Origin: an uncultured Eubacteriales bacterium
GTDB lineage: Bacteria; Bacillota; Clostridia; Christensenellales; Aristaeellaceae
Length of the DNA stretch: 64,000 nt
NCBI GenBank assembly: GCA_900548145.1
Contig: URJB01000009.1
Span: forward strand, 1 to 64,000
Direction: 5' to 3'
Made by a program: the position numbers and the translations under genes. The notes under the pieces were generated by a model. The model made no database searches. It was not told the DNA's origin and saw only the letters and a list, made by a program, of their open reading frames with translations. Below, one piece after another: positions 52,619-60,677 of the stretch. The number at the start of each line of letters is the position of its first letter. Positions within the stretch are counted from its first letter, which is position 1.

Positions 52619-54365
52619 CACCACGGGACGCAAGGTTTTTCTGCATAGTGCGGAAAGACCCGATGAAACGCAGGAAAAGCGTCTGAACGCTTTCCTGTGC
52701 AAGCGGTACGGGGAAGGCGCGGAACTGATCTGGGTGGAGGATCACACGCTGGAAAACGGCTTCCGTCTGGAATCCGGGGACGATGTGTACGACTGGAGCC
52801 CGCAGGGCCGGTTGGAACAGTTGGCCGGCCGCTTGAAAGCGGTGGACGTATCCGAACAGAATGTGATCCCGCTTCTGCGGGACACGCTGGAAAGCTGGAC
52901 GCCTAAGGCACTGGTGCACACTACCGGCAAGGTATTGACGGTGGAGGACGGCATTGCCACGGTTTCCGGGATGCCGGACGCGTTCTACGGAGAGATTCTC
53001 CTGTTTGAAGGCGGCATTCGCGGCATGGTGCAGAATCTGGATCGGGATGAGATCGGCTGCATCCTGTTTGATGACGATGCGGCTATCCAGCAGGGCAGCA
53101 AGGTGTCCCGCACGGGCCGGGTGGCGGGCATTCCCGCCGGCGACAATTTTCTGGGCCGGGTGGTGGACGCGCTGGGAAGCCCCATCGACGGGCTGGGCCC
53201 CATCGAGGCCGACGGCTACCGTCCCATTGAAGCGCCCGCGCCGGACATCATTTCCCGCCAGCCCGTGAATCAGCCCATGGAGACGGGGCTTTTGACCATC
53301 GACTCCATGTTCCCCATTGGCCGGGGCCAGCGTGAACTTATCATTGGCGACCGCCAGACCGGTAAGACCGCTATTGCGCTGGATACCATTTTGAACCAGA
53401 AGGGGAAGAACGTGGTCTGCGTTTACGTGGCTATCGGCCAGAAGACCAGCTCTGTTTCCCAGCTGGTGGAGACGCTGCGCAAGCATGATGCGCTGGATTA
53501 CACCATCGTGGTCAGCGCTACGGCCAGCGACTCCGCGCCCCTGCAGTATATCGCCCCCTACGCGGGTTGCGCGCTGGGCGAGTACTTCATGCAGAAGGGC
53601 CGGGACGTGCTGATCGTCTATGACGACCTGAGCAAGCACGCAGTGGCCTATCGGGCGTTGAGTCTGCTGCTGGGCCGCTCTCCGGGCCGTGAAGCCTATC
53701 CCGGCGACGTGTTCTACCTGCATTCCCGCCTGCTGGAGCGGGCGGCGCACCTGTCGGACGAACGGGGCGGCGGCAGCATGACGGCCCTGCCGATCGTGGA
53801 AACCCAGGCGGGCGACGTGTCGGCCTATATTCCCACCAATATTATCTCCATTACCGACGGCCAGATCTTTCTGGAAAGCGAGCTGTTTTTCGCCGGTCAG
53901 CGGCCTGCCGTGAATATCGGTCTGTCCGTCTCCCGCGTGGGCGGCGACGCACAGACGCAGGCCATGAAGAAAGCCGTCGGCGCCATCCGTCTGGAACTGG
54001 CCCAGTATCGGGAGTTGGAGGTCTTTACCCAGTTCTCCAGCGATCTGGACGAGGGCACTCAGCGGGAACTGCAGAACGGTCAGGCGTTGATGCGGCTGCT
54101 GCGCCAGCGGCAGTACCATCCCTACCGGCAGCATGAGCAGGTCATCCTGCTGATGGCCGCGCAGGGGCATCTGTTCCAGCACGTGCCGCTGAATCGGATG
54201 GACGAGATCGTCGCGGAACTGCTCCGTCATGTGGAGCAGGAGGAATCCGTCCTGTGCGCCCGGATCGAGGAAACGGGCAAGGCAAGCCCGGACGAACTGC
54301 AGCGTCTGCAAAAGAGCGCCGCGGCCTATCTGAGCCAGTTCGGCGCGCCCGCAGCAAAGGAGTGA
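52605..54365 (+). CDS. atpA: ATP synthase F1 subunit alpha fused to a delta-subunit C-terminal domain
   Basis: This 586-residue protein is about 80 residues longer than usual alpha subunits. Residues about 100-586 are a normal alpha: Walker A GDRQTGKT (248-255), the SVSRVGGDAQ arginine finger and the DELSD-equivalent loops. Residues about 8-78 align with the C-terminal half of delta/OSCP: a beta strand with HSAERPDETQ, a helix, then LENGFRLESGDDVYDWSPQGRLEQLAGRL (written here as family pattern; key residues Gly52, Gly58, Asp63, Ser65, Gly68, Leu70, Leu73). A short helix (81-98) replaces the normal alpha N-terminus. ATG 52605 has GGGAG eight bases upstream and overlaps atpF. Confidence 0.92.
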   Translation: MTSGDTTGRKVFLHSAERPDETQEKRLNAFLCKRYGEGAELIWVEDHTLENGFRLESGDDVYDWSPQGRLEQLAGRLKAVDVSEQNVIPLLRDTLESWTPKALVHTTGKVLTVEDGIATVSGMPDAFYGEILLFEGGIRGMVQNLDRDEIGCILFDDDAAIQQGSKVSRTGRVAGIPAGDNFLGRVVDALGSPIDGLGPIEADGYRPIEAPAPDIISRQPVNQPMETGLLTIDSMFPIGRGQRELIIGDRQTGKTAIALDTILNQKGKNVVCVYVAIGQKTSSVSQLVETLRKHDALDYTIVVSATASDSAPLQYIAPYAGCALGEYFMQKGRDVLIVYDDLSKHAVAYRALSLLLGRSPGREAYPGDVFYLHSRLLERAAHLSDERGGGSMTALPIVETQAGDVSAYIPTNIISITDGQIFLESELFFAGQRPAVNIGLSVSRVGGDAQTQAMKKAVGAIRLELAQYRELEVFTQFSSDLDEGTQRELQNGQALMRLLRQRQYHPYRQHEQVILLMAAQGHLFQHVPLNRMDEIVAELLRHVEQEESVLCARIEETGKASPDELQRLQKSAAAYLSQFGAPAAKE

Positions 54366-54371
54366 GAAACC

Positions 54372-55289
54372 GTGCCAAGCGCCCGTGAGATCCGCGTCCG
54401 GATGAACAGCATCCAGCAGACCCGGAAGATCACCAACGCCATGTACCTGATCTCCTCGGCCAAGCTGCGCAAGGCCAAGCAGGAATGGGATCAGACCCGC
54501 CCGTACTTTCAGGCGCTGAAGGCGGAGGTCAAGCGCATCTTCCGCACCTCCGGCCATGTGGAGAGCCGGTATCTGTATCCGGACGAGGGTGAGCTGCCGC
54601 CGGACGGGACGTACGGCTTTCTGGTCATCACTGCCGATAAGGGTCTGGCCGGAGCCTACAACCAGAACGTGCTGAAGGAAGCCCACCGCCTGATGCAGGA
54701 GCATCCGCAGACCAAGCTCTTTGTGGTGGGGGAGTACGGACGGCAGTATTTCCAGCGCCATCAGGTGCCCATCGAGCGCAGCTTTCTCTATACCGCCCAG
54801 AACCCCACTATGCAGCGCGCCCGGGAGATCACCGCGGAACTGCTGGACCGCTTCGACAAGGGCGAATTACAGAAAATTTTTGTCATCTACACGGACATGA
54901 AAAACTCCCTGACGGAGAACGTCTCCGCCACGCGCATCCTGCCCTTCCATCGTTCGGCGTTCACCGCGCCCACGGATGAGAAGCGGATCACCGAGCCCTT
55001 CGAGTTTTTCCCGTCCGTGACGCAGGTATTGGAAAATATCGTACCCAGCTATGTGTCCGGCTTCATTTACAGCGCCCTGATCGACAGCTTTTGCAGCGAA
55101 CAGAGCGCCCGCATGAACGCCATGAACTCCGCCAACGAAAACGCGGAAAAAATGCTGGGAGAACTGGCGCTTGCCTATAATCGGATCCGTCAGGCGGCCA
55201 TCACGCAGGAGATCACCGAGGTCTCCGCAGGCGCGCGGGCTCAGAAGCGGAAACGGCAAAAGCAGCACGCACAGGGGAGAGAATCATGA
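54372..55289 (+). CDS. atpG: ATP synthase F1 subunit gamma
   Basis: This 305-residue central-stalk protein starts with SAREIRVRMNSIQQTRKITNAMYLISSAKLRKAK and ends with the conserved helix NRIRQAAITQEITEVSAGA. An extra basic tail (QKRKRQKQHAQGRES) follows, beyond the normal C-terminus. It starts at GTG 54372 with AAGGAG nine bases upstream and overlaps atpD by four bases (ATGA). Confidence 0.93.
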   Translation: MPSAREIRVRMNSIQQTRKITNAMYLISSAKLRKAKQEWDQTRPYFQALKAEVKRIFRTSGHVESRYLYPDEGELPPDGTYGFLVITADKGLAGAYNQNVLKEAHRLMQEHPQTKLFVVGEYGRQYFQRHQVPIERSFLYTAQNPTMQRAREITAELLDRFDKGELQKIFVIYTDMKNSLTENVSATRILPFHRSAFTAPTDEKRITEPFEFFPSVTQVLENIVPSYVSGFIYSALIDSFCSEQSARMNAMNSANENAEKMLGELALAYNRIRQAAITQEITEVSAGARAQKRKRQKQHAQGRES

Positions 55290-56680
55290 ATATCGGAAAA
55301 ATTGTCGCAATTGCGGGCCCCGTCGTGGACGTGGAATTTGAGGAAGGACAGCTGCCTCACATCCGGGAGGCACTGACGGTCCGCATCAACGGCCAGCGCC
55401 GCGTGATGGAAGTGGCGCAGCAGGTCGGGGACAACACGGTGCGCTGCATCATGCTGGCGGCCACGGAATATCTGGCCCGGGGCATGGAAGTGGCGGCGGA
55501 CGGTCAGGGCATCAGCGTGCCGGTGGGCAGTCAGGTGCTGGGCCGTATGTTCAATGTGCTGGGCGACCCCATCGACGGCGGCGCGCCCGTGCCCGCAGGC
55601 GCGGAACGCTGGCCCGTCCACCGCAAGGCCCCGTCCTTTGCCGAGCAAAGCCCGTCCGTGGAAATTCTGGAAACGGGCATTAAGGTCATCGATCTGTTGG
55701 AGCCCTATGCCAAGGGCGGCAAGGTGGGTCTGTTTGGCGGCGCTGGCGTGGGCAAAACGGTGCTGATTCAGGAACTCATCCACAACATCGCCATGGAGCA
55801 CGGCGGCTACTCCGTCTTTACCGGCGTGGGCGAGCGCAGCCGCGAGGGCAACGACCTGTGGCAGGAGATGCAGCACAGCGGCGTGGTGGACAAGACCGCG
55901 CTGGTGTTCGGCCAGATGAACGAGGCCCCCGGCGTGCGAATGCGGGTGGCTCTGTCCGGCCTGACCATGGCGGAATACTTCCGCGACCACGACCACAAGG
56001 ACGTGCTGCTCTTTATCGACAACATCTTCCGCTTTGTGCAGGCGGGCAGCGAGGTTTCCACCCTGTTGGGCCGTATGCCTTCCGCCGTGGGCTATCAGCC
56101 GACACTGGCCAATGAAATGGGTCAGCTGCAGGAGCGGATCGCCTCTACCCGGAACGGTTCCGTCACCTCCGTGCAGGCCGTTTACGTGCCTGCCGACGAC
56201 CTGACCGACCCGGCTCCGGCTACCACCTTTACCCATCTGGACGCGACCACCGTTCTGAACCGGCGCATTGCCGAGCAGGGCATTTACCCGGCTGTCGACC
56301 CGCTGCAGTCCACCTCCCGTATTCTGGAAGCGGACGTGGTGGGGGAGGAACACTACCGCGTGGCACGCAAGGTGCAGGAGATCCTGCAGAAGTACAACGA
56401 ATTGCAGGACATCATTGCCATTCTGGGCATGGATGAACTGGGCGAGAAAGACCGCCAGGTGGTGCTCCGCGCCCGCCGCATCCAGCGCTTCCTGTCCCAG
56501 CCCTTCCATGTGGCCGAAAAGTTCACCGGCATTCCGGGCCGCTACGTGCCCCGGGAGGAGACGATTCGAGGCTTTGCCCGCATCGTGGACGGCGAGCTGG
56601 ATCAGGTGCCCGAAGCCGCGTTCTATAACGTAGGTTCCATTGACGAAGTGCTCCAGAAAGCGAAGGAGACTGCGGAATGA
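55286..56680 (+). CDS. atpD: ATP synthase F1 subunit beta
   Basis: This 464-residue catalytic subunit has Walker A GGAGVGKT (about 151-158), the catalytic glutamate in GVGERSREGND, and the DELSD-equivalent loop ILGMDELGEKD. All active-site parts look intact, so the enzyme should be functional. It overlaps both neighbours by four bases. Confidence 0.97.
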   Translation: MNIGKIVAIAGPVVDVEFEEGQLPHIREALTVRINGQRRVMEVAQQVGDNTVRCIMLAATEYLARGMEVAADGQGISVPVGSQVLGRMFNVLGDPIDGGAPVPAGAERWPVHRKAPSFAEQSPSVEILETGIKVIDLLEPYAKGGKVGLFGGAGVGKTVLIQELIHNIAMEHGGYSVFTGVGERSREGNDLWQEMQHSGVVDKTALVFGQMNEAPGVRMRVALSGLTMAEYFRDHDHKDVLLFIDNIFRFVQAGSEVSTLLGRMPSAVGYQPTLANEMGQLQERIASTRNGSVTSVQAVYVPADDLTDPAPATTFTHLDATTVLNRRIAEQGIYPAVDPLQSTSRILEADVVGEEHYRVARKVQEILQKYNELQDIIAILGMDELGEKDRQVVLRARRIQRFLSQPFHVAEKFTGIPGRYVPREETIRGFARIVDGELDQVPEAAFYNVGSIDEVLQKAKETAE

Positions 56681-57087
56681 ACACATTTCGTCTGCATATT
56701 CTCGCCGCCGACCGGGTGTTCTTCGAGGGCGACTGCACCTCGCTGATCGTGCCGACGGTACATGGCCAGTACGGCGTTCAGGCCCGTCACAGCAACATGA
56801 TCGCCGCTCTGGTGCCCGGCCAGCTCACCTTTCGCTGCCCGGACGCGCCGGAACGGCTGGCCGCTGTTTCCGCCGGAATGATCAAGGTGGAGGATAACGA
56901 CGTGCTGGTTCTGGTGGACGCGGCCGAGCGCCCGGAGGATATCGACGCGATCCGCGCCCGCCGCAAGGCCGACGAGGCCAGGGAGATTCTTCTGCAAAAG
57001 AAGAGCCGTCAGGAGTACCGCACCGCGCAGGCCACCTTGGCCCGTGCCCTGAACCGCCTGCGGGTCAAGGAACACCGGGAACTGTAA
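56677..57087 (+). CDS. atpC: ATP synthase F1 subunit epsilon
   Basis: This 136-residue protein has the N-terminal beta-sandwich (MNTFRLHILAADRVFFEGDCTSLIVPT) and a C-terminal helical hairpin (about 85-136) that can inhibit ATP hydrolysis in other species. It ends the operon and is followed by a terminator. Length and order are normal. Confidence 0.95.
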   Translation: MNTFRLHILAADRVFFEGDCTSLIVPTVHGQYGVQARHSNMIAALVPGQLTFRCPDAPERLAAVSAGMIKVEDNDVLVLVDAAERPEDIDAIRARRKADEAREILLQKKSRQEYRTAQATLARALNRLRVKEHREL

Positions 57088-57093
57088 AAAAAT

Positions 57094-57134
57094 ATCCCTG
57101 CTTTTCCTGAAAACGGGAAAGTGGGGATGTTTTT
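57094..57134 (+). terminator. Terminator of the ATP synthase operon
   Basis: ATCCC (57094-57098) pairs with GGGAT (57124-57128), the inner part (CTTTTCC with GGGAAAG) pairs imperfectly, and TTTTT follows. Confidence 0.65.
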
Positions 57135-57198
57135 GCCTGTAGGCTGCGCAGAATGAAAAAAGCAGCAGGAAAGTACAAGGTAAAGCACGATCTTCCAA

Positions 57199-57227
57199 TT
57201 GTTCCCACCCGGAGGATATGATACAAT
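57199..57227 (+). promoter_or_regulatory. Promoter of the GH3 beta-glucosidase
   Basis: TTGTTC (57199-57204), a 17-base spacer and TACAAT (57222-57227) support translation from ATG 57262. An upstream ATG at 57226 would lie inside the -10 box. Confidence 0.6.
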
Positions 57228-57261
57228 GAACGCACAAACAACCAATGGGAGGAAAATCAGC

Positions 57262-59343
57262 ATGACGACCGAAGAATTGCGGGCGTTGATCCGCGATATG
57301 AGCCTGCAGGAGAAAATCGCGCAGGTAAGCCAGATCGGCATGGAGAGCTTTTTTGCCAATTCCACTGAGCCTACGGGGCCGATGCGAAAGTTTCATTTGA
57401 GCCGGGAGCAGATGCTTCAGGCGGGCAGCCTGATCGGTGCCTTCGGCATCGATGAGCAACAGCAGCAGGAAATTCGGCGACTGGTGGGGGAAACGAAGCA
57501 CCGTATCCCGCCGCTGATCATGTGCGACGTGATCCACGGAATGCGCAGCATCTTCCCGATCCCGCTGGGTATGGGCGCTTCCTTCTCCGAGAAAAACACG
57601 GAGATCATGGCACGCACCAGCGCCGAAGAAGCCACGGCTCGGGGCATTCACGTGACCTTCGCGCCGATGGCGGACGTGGTGCGCGACCCCCGCTGGGGCC
57701 GCTGCATGGAAAGCTTCGGCGAAGCGCCCGCCCTTTGCGGACGGATGTCCGCCGCGGCGGTGCGGGGATTCCACGGCCCAGACGAAAACGCCCCGGACGG
57801 CCTTGCCTCCTGCGTCAAGCATTTCGCGGCCTATGGGCTGGTGGAGGCGGGGCAGGATTACGGCCATGTGGACGTGAGCCGGGTGGAAATGTACAATACC
57901 TATCTTCCGCCCTTTAAGGCCGCGCTGGATGCGGGCTGCGATATGCTGATGCCCGCCTTTACGCCGGTGGATCGGGTGCCCGCCACGGCCAACCGCTGGC
58001 TGATCGGTCAGGTGCTGCGGCAGCAATGGGCGTGGGACGGCATGATTATCACCGACTGGGGCTCCATCGACATGATGCTGGTGCAGGCTTTTGCCGAAAG
58101 TATGGAAGAAGCTGTGGAACAGGCCTTCAACAACACCGTCGATATGGATATGATGAGCTACGCTTATTTCAGCTGCCTGGAAAAGCTGATTCGCGAGGGC
58201 AAGGTCAGGGAAGAAAAGCTGGACGCTTCCGTCCTGCGGATTCTGGAATTGAAGAACCGGCTGGGGCTGATGGACGATTCCCGGCAGCCGCAGCCCGCGC
58301 CTACCGCGGAGCAGGTGTCTGAAAACCGCCGCAAAACGCTTCAGGCGGCGCTGCAAAGCTGCGTGCTGATGAAGAACGACGGTGTGCTGCCCCTGAAACC
58401 CGGTGTTCACTTGGCGCTGGCCGGTTCCCACGCGGACGAACACGGTCTGCTGGGCGGCTGGCACACGGACGGCCGCAACGAGGAAACGCCCTCTCTGTTG
58501 GATGCGTTCCGTGCGGAAAAGAATGTGACCCTCTGCAAGCCCGAAGAAGCCGATGTGATCCTTTTTGCCTGCGGCGAGCAGCAGGATCTGACCGGCGAGG
58601 CCTGCAGCCGGGCCTATCCCAAGCTGGAGGAAGAACAGCTGCAGGAGCTTTACGCCCTGTCCGAACTGGGCAAGCCCATCGTGATGGTGCTGTTCTGCGG
58701 CCGGGCGCTGGTGCTGTCGGATGCGTTGCCCTTCTGCAATGCCTTGCTGAACGCGTGGTTCCCCGGCAGCGAGGGCGCGGAAGCCATTCGCCGTCTGCTG
58801 GTGGGCGAGGAGAACCCCTCCGGCCATCTGCCCGTGACCTTCCCACGCTGCACCGGCCAGATTCCCATTCATCACGACCGCATTCCTACGGGCCGTCCAT
58901 ACACCACGGAGGAAAACCGCTATTCCTGCCGCTATCTGGACGAAAAGAACGCCCCGCTGTTCCCCTTCGGCTTCGGCCTGAGCTATACGCAGTTTGAAAT
59001 TTCGGATATTCGCGCCGATACTGACGTGATTCAGGCAAATGAGCCGTTCCATGTGACAGCCAAAGTCCGCAATGCGGGCAACCGGGCCGGAGAAACGGTC
59101 ATCCAGCTCTACAGCAACGTTCATGTGCCAGGCCAGCTTACGCCGGTGCGTTCCCTGACCGACTGGCAGCGCATTTGCCTCGGCGTGGGTCAGCAAATGG
59201 AAGTGACTTTCGAACTGACCCTTGCTCAGCTTTCTCAGCTGGACGCTGAAGGTCGCGCCGTAACGCCACGTGGAAAGGTGCGCATTGCTGTAGGCGAGGA
59301 CAGCCGCGCGCCGTTCACAGTGACGCTCCCTGTAGAGGCGTAA
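57262..59343 (+). CDS. Glycoside hydrolase family 3 beta-glucosidase-like enzyme
   Basis: This 693-residue protein has a GH3 TIM barrel (about 1-330) with nucleophile Asp265 in IITDWGSID, an alpha/beta sandwich domain (about 365-560) and a C-terminal fibronectin type III-like domain (about 600-690, FHVTAKVRNAGNRAGETVIQLY). No signal peptide is visible, so it probably acts on imported oligosaccharides such as beta-glucosides or xylosides. GGGAGG lies nine bases before the chosen ATG. Confidence 0.9.
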   Translation: MTTEELRALIRDMSLQEKIAQVSQIGMESFFANSTEPTGPMRKFHLSREQMLQAGSLIGAFGIDEQQQQEIRRLVGETKHRIPPLIMCDVIHGMRSIFPIPLGMGASFSEKNTEIMARTSAEEATARGIHVTFAPMADVVRDPRWGRCMESFGEAPALCGRMSAAAVRGFHGPDENAPDGLASCVKHFAAYGLVEAGQDYGHVDVSRVEMYNTYLPPFKAALDAGCDMLMPAFTPVDRVPATANRWLIGQVLRQQWAWDGMIITDWGSIDMMLVQAFAESMEEAVEQAFNNTVDMDMMSYAYFSCLEKLIREGKVREEKLDASVLRILELKNRLGLMDDSRQPQPAPTAEQVSENRRKTLQAALQSCVLMKNDGVLPLKPGVHLALAGSHADEHGLLGGWHTDGRNEETPSLLDAFRAEKNVTLCKPEEADVILFACGEQQDLTGEACSRAYPKLEEEQLQELYALSELGKPIVMVLFCGRALVLSDALPFCNALLNAWFPGSEGAEAIRRLLVGEENPSGHLPVTFPRCTGQIPIHHDRIPTGRPYTTEENRYSCRYLDEKNAPLFPFGFGLSYTQFEISDIRADTDVIQANEPFHVTAKVRNAGNRAGETVIQLYSNVHVPGQLTPVRSLTDWQRICLGVGQQMEVTFELTLAQLSQLDAEGRAVTPRGKVRIAVGEDSRAPFTVTLPVEA

Positions 59344-59352
59344 GGGAATACA

Positions 59353-59396
59353 ACAAAATCCCGACAGAGCCATTCAAAGCTTTGCCGGGATTTTGT
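59353..59396. terminator. Bidirectional terminator
   Basis: ACAAAATCCCG (59353-59363) pairs perfectly with CGGGATTTTGT (59386-59396). T-runs on both strands let it end both the rightward GH3 gene and the leftward acetyltransferase gene. Confidence 0.8.
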
Positions 59397-59410
59397 CTGT
59401 TGCGGCGAAA

Positions 59411-59830
59411 TTATACGCAGTGAAAGATCATGTTGACCTCGTGGCAATCCGGCTCGTCCACCACGTCCGTTTCCACAAAGCCCAATGATTCGTACAGATG
59501 GGCGGCTACTGTATTGCCCCAGATGTAGGTGGTGGTCATGGAATGCAGACCGTACCGCTCCTGCATCAGCCGGATCAGCGCTCCAAGGGCCTTGCGCCCG
59601 TAGCCACGGCGCTGCATCGCGCAGTCGATGACGTACTCCCAAAGGAACCATTCGCCCTCCTGAAATTTTCGCAGCAGGACGAAACCTACCAGTTGGTTTT
59701 CATCCCAAATGTCAAAGGCGACGGTGTCCTCCCGCTGTACGGCCCGCTCGATCATCTCCGGCGTACCCACCCATTCCCGCTGTTCCGGCAGCATGGACAC
59801 CTTGATTTCACTGGAGGGGGTGAAGGTCAT
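59411..59830 (-). CDS. GNAT family N-acetyltransferase
   Basis: This 139-residue protein is a single GNAT domain with the acetyl-CoA loop QRRGYGRKALGALI (about 75-88) and the C-terminal YESLGF motif. The substrate is unknown. ATG 59830 is chosen because GAAGGG lies eight bases upstream; the longer open frame runs into the neighbouring gene out of phase. It is 52 bases downstream of the frameshifted membrane gene and probably co-transcribed with it. Confidence 0.83.
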   Translation of the reverse strand: MTFTPSSEIKVSMLPEQREWVGTPEMIERAVQREDTVAFDIWDENQLVGFVLLRKFQEGEWFLWEYVIDCAMQRRGYGRKALGALIRLMQERYGLHSMTTTYIWGNTVAAHLYESLGFVETDVVDEPDCHEVNMIFHCV

Positions 59831-59882
59831 AAGGAAAGCCCTTCTTTCTGATCTGTTTGGTGCAATGCTGAAAATACAGTTC

Positions 59883-60658
59883 TTAAGCTCGCTTCCTCTG
59901 CTGCTTTTGATTGTTCTCTGCGATCCGTTCCGAGAAAGAAAGCGGTGCCGCGCGTCTGCCGAGCTGCTCCGTAAAGCGGCGGGAATACGCGATATAAAGA
60001 CCGTACACATATGGCATTCCCAGATTGGTTTCCAGAAGCGAATTGACGACGAGCGTATGGAGCTTTTCTCCTGCCGTGGCAAAGCCCGCGCTGCGGATCC
60101 CCCCTAACAAAAGTGCCGCTTCCCAGCCAAATTGAACGAGAACGCCGATGGATAGAAGCCACGGGAGGTTGATGCGCTGCTCTTTCTGCTGTTGGCGCAG
60201 GTCGTAGACGATGGCGCCCAAGTAACCCACAAAGAGAATGAGAGCCATATAGCCATGGTAGGCGCCCGTGGTGCGCTGGATCACGATCGGCACGGCGTTC
60301 AGCACAAAGGTCTGCGTCAACAGCGGGCAGCAGAACCACCAGCTCAGGATCAGCAGCGACCATTCCGGCAAGTGCTCGTCTTTCGACAGGCACAGCCAGA
60401 TCCAAGTAAAGTTGGTGAACCCATAGCTCATGGACATCCACAGAAGCACCCAGAAAAGACTGTACTCGTCAGAGATGCTGCGGGAATGGCATATCAGGTG
60501 GAAAACGCCGTAGTCCACCAGCATGTTATACAACGCCCATGCCCAGCCCGACCAGCATCGTCATGTATTTTTTCTGATAGAGCAGCAGAAGCAGGAAACG
60601 CAATATCCAACCAGATGTAAAGCGGCGCAAACTGCCGGCGCGCGATGATCTCTGTCAT
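59883..60658 (-). pseudogene. Integral membrane protein gene with two frameshifts near its 5' end
   Basis: The intact 3' part (60533-59883) encodes about 215 residues with five or six helices (WVLLWMSMSYGFTNFTWIWL and GYMALILFVGYLGAIVYDL regions). Upstream, ATG 60658 has AAAGGA nine bases before it and reads MTEIIARRQFAPLYIWLDIAF. Removing one T near 60599 continues the frame as LLLLLYQKKYMTMLVG, and removing one G near 60547 joins it to WAWALYNMLVDYG. Two extra bases therefore split one protein of about 257 residues. This could be gene decay or assembly error in homopolymers. No function is recognised. Confidence 0.7.
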
Positions 60659-60677
60659 GGTTTCGGTTCCTTTGATC

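Noticed and set aside
59827..60441. 204-codon frame overlapping the membrane gene on the minus strand
   Set aside because: It is a shifted reading of the membrane gene. The 59883-60533 frame has clear helices and this one does not.
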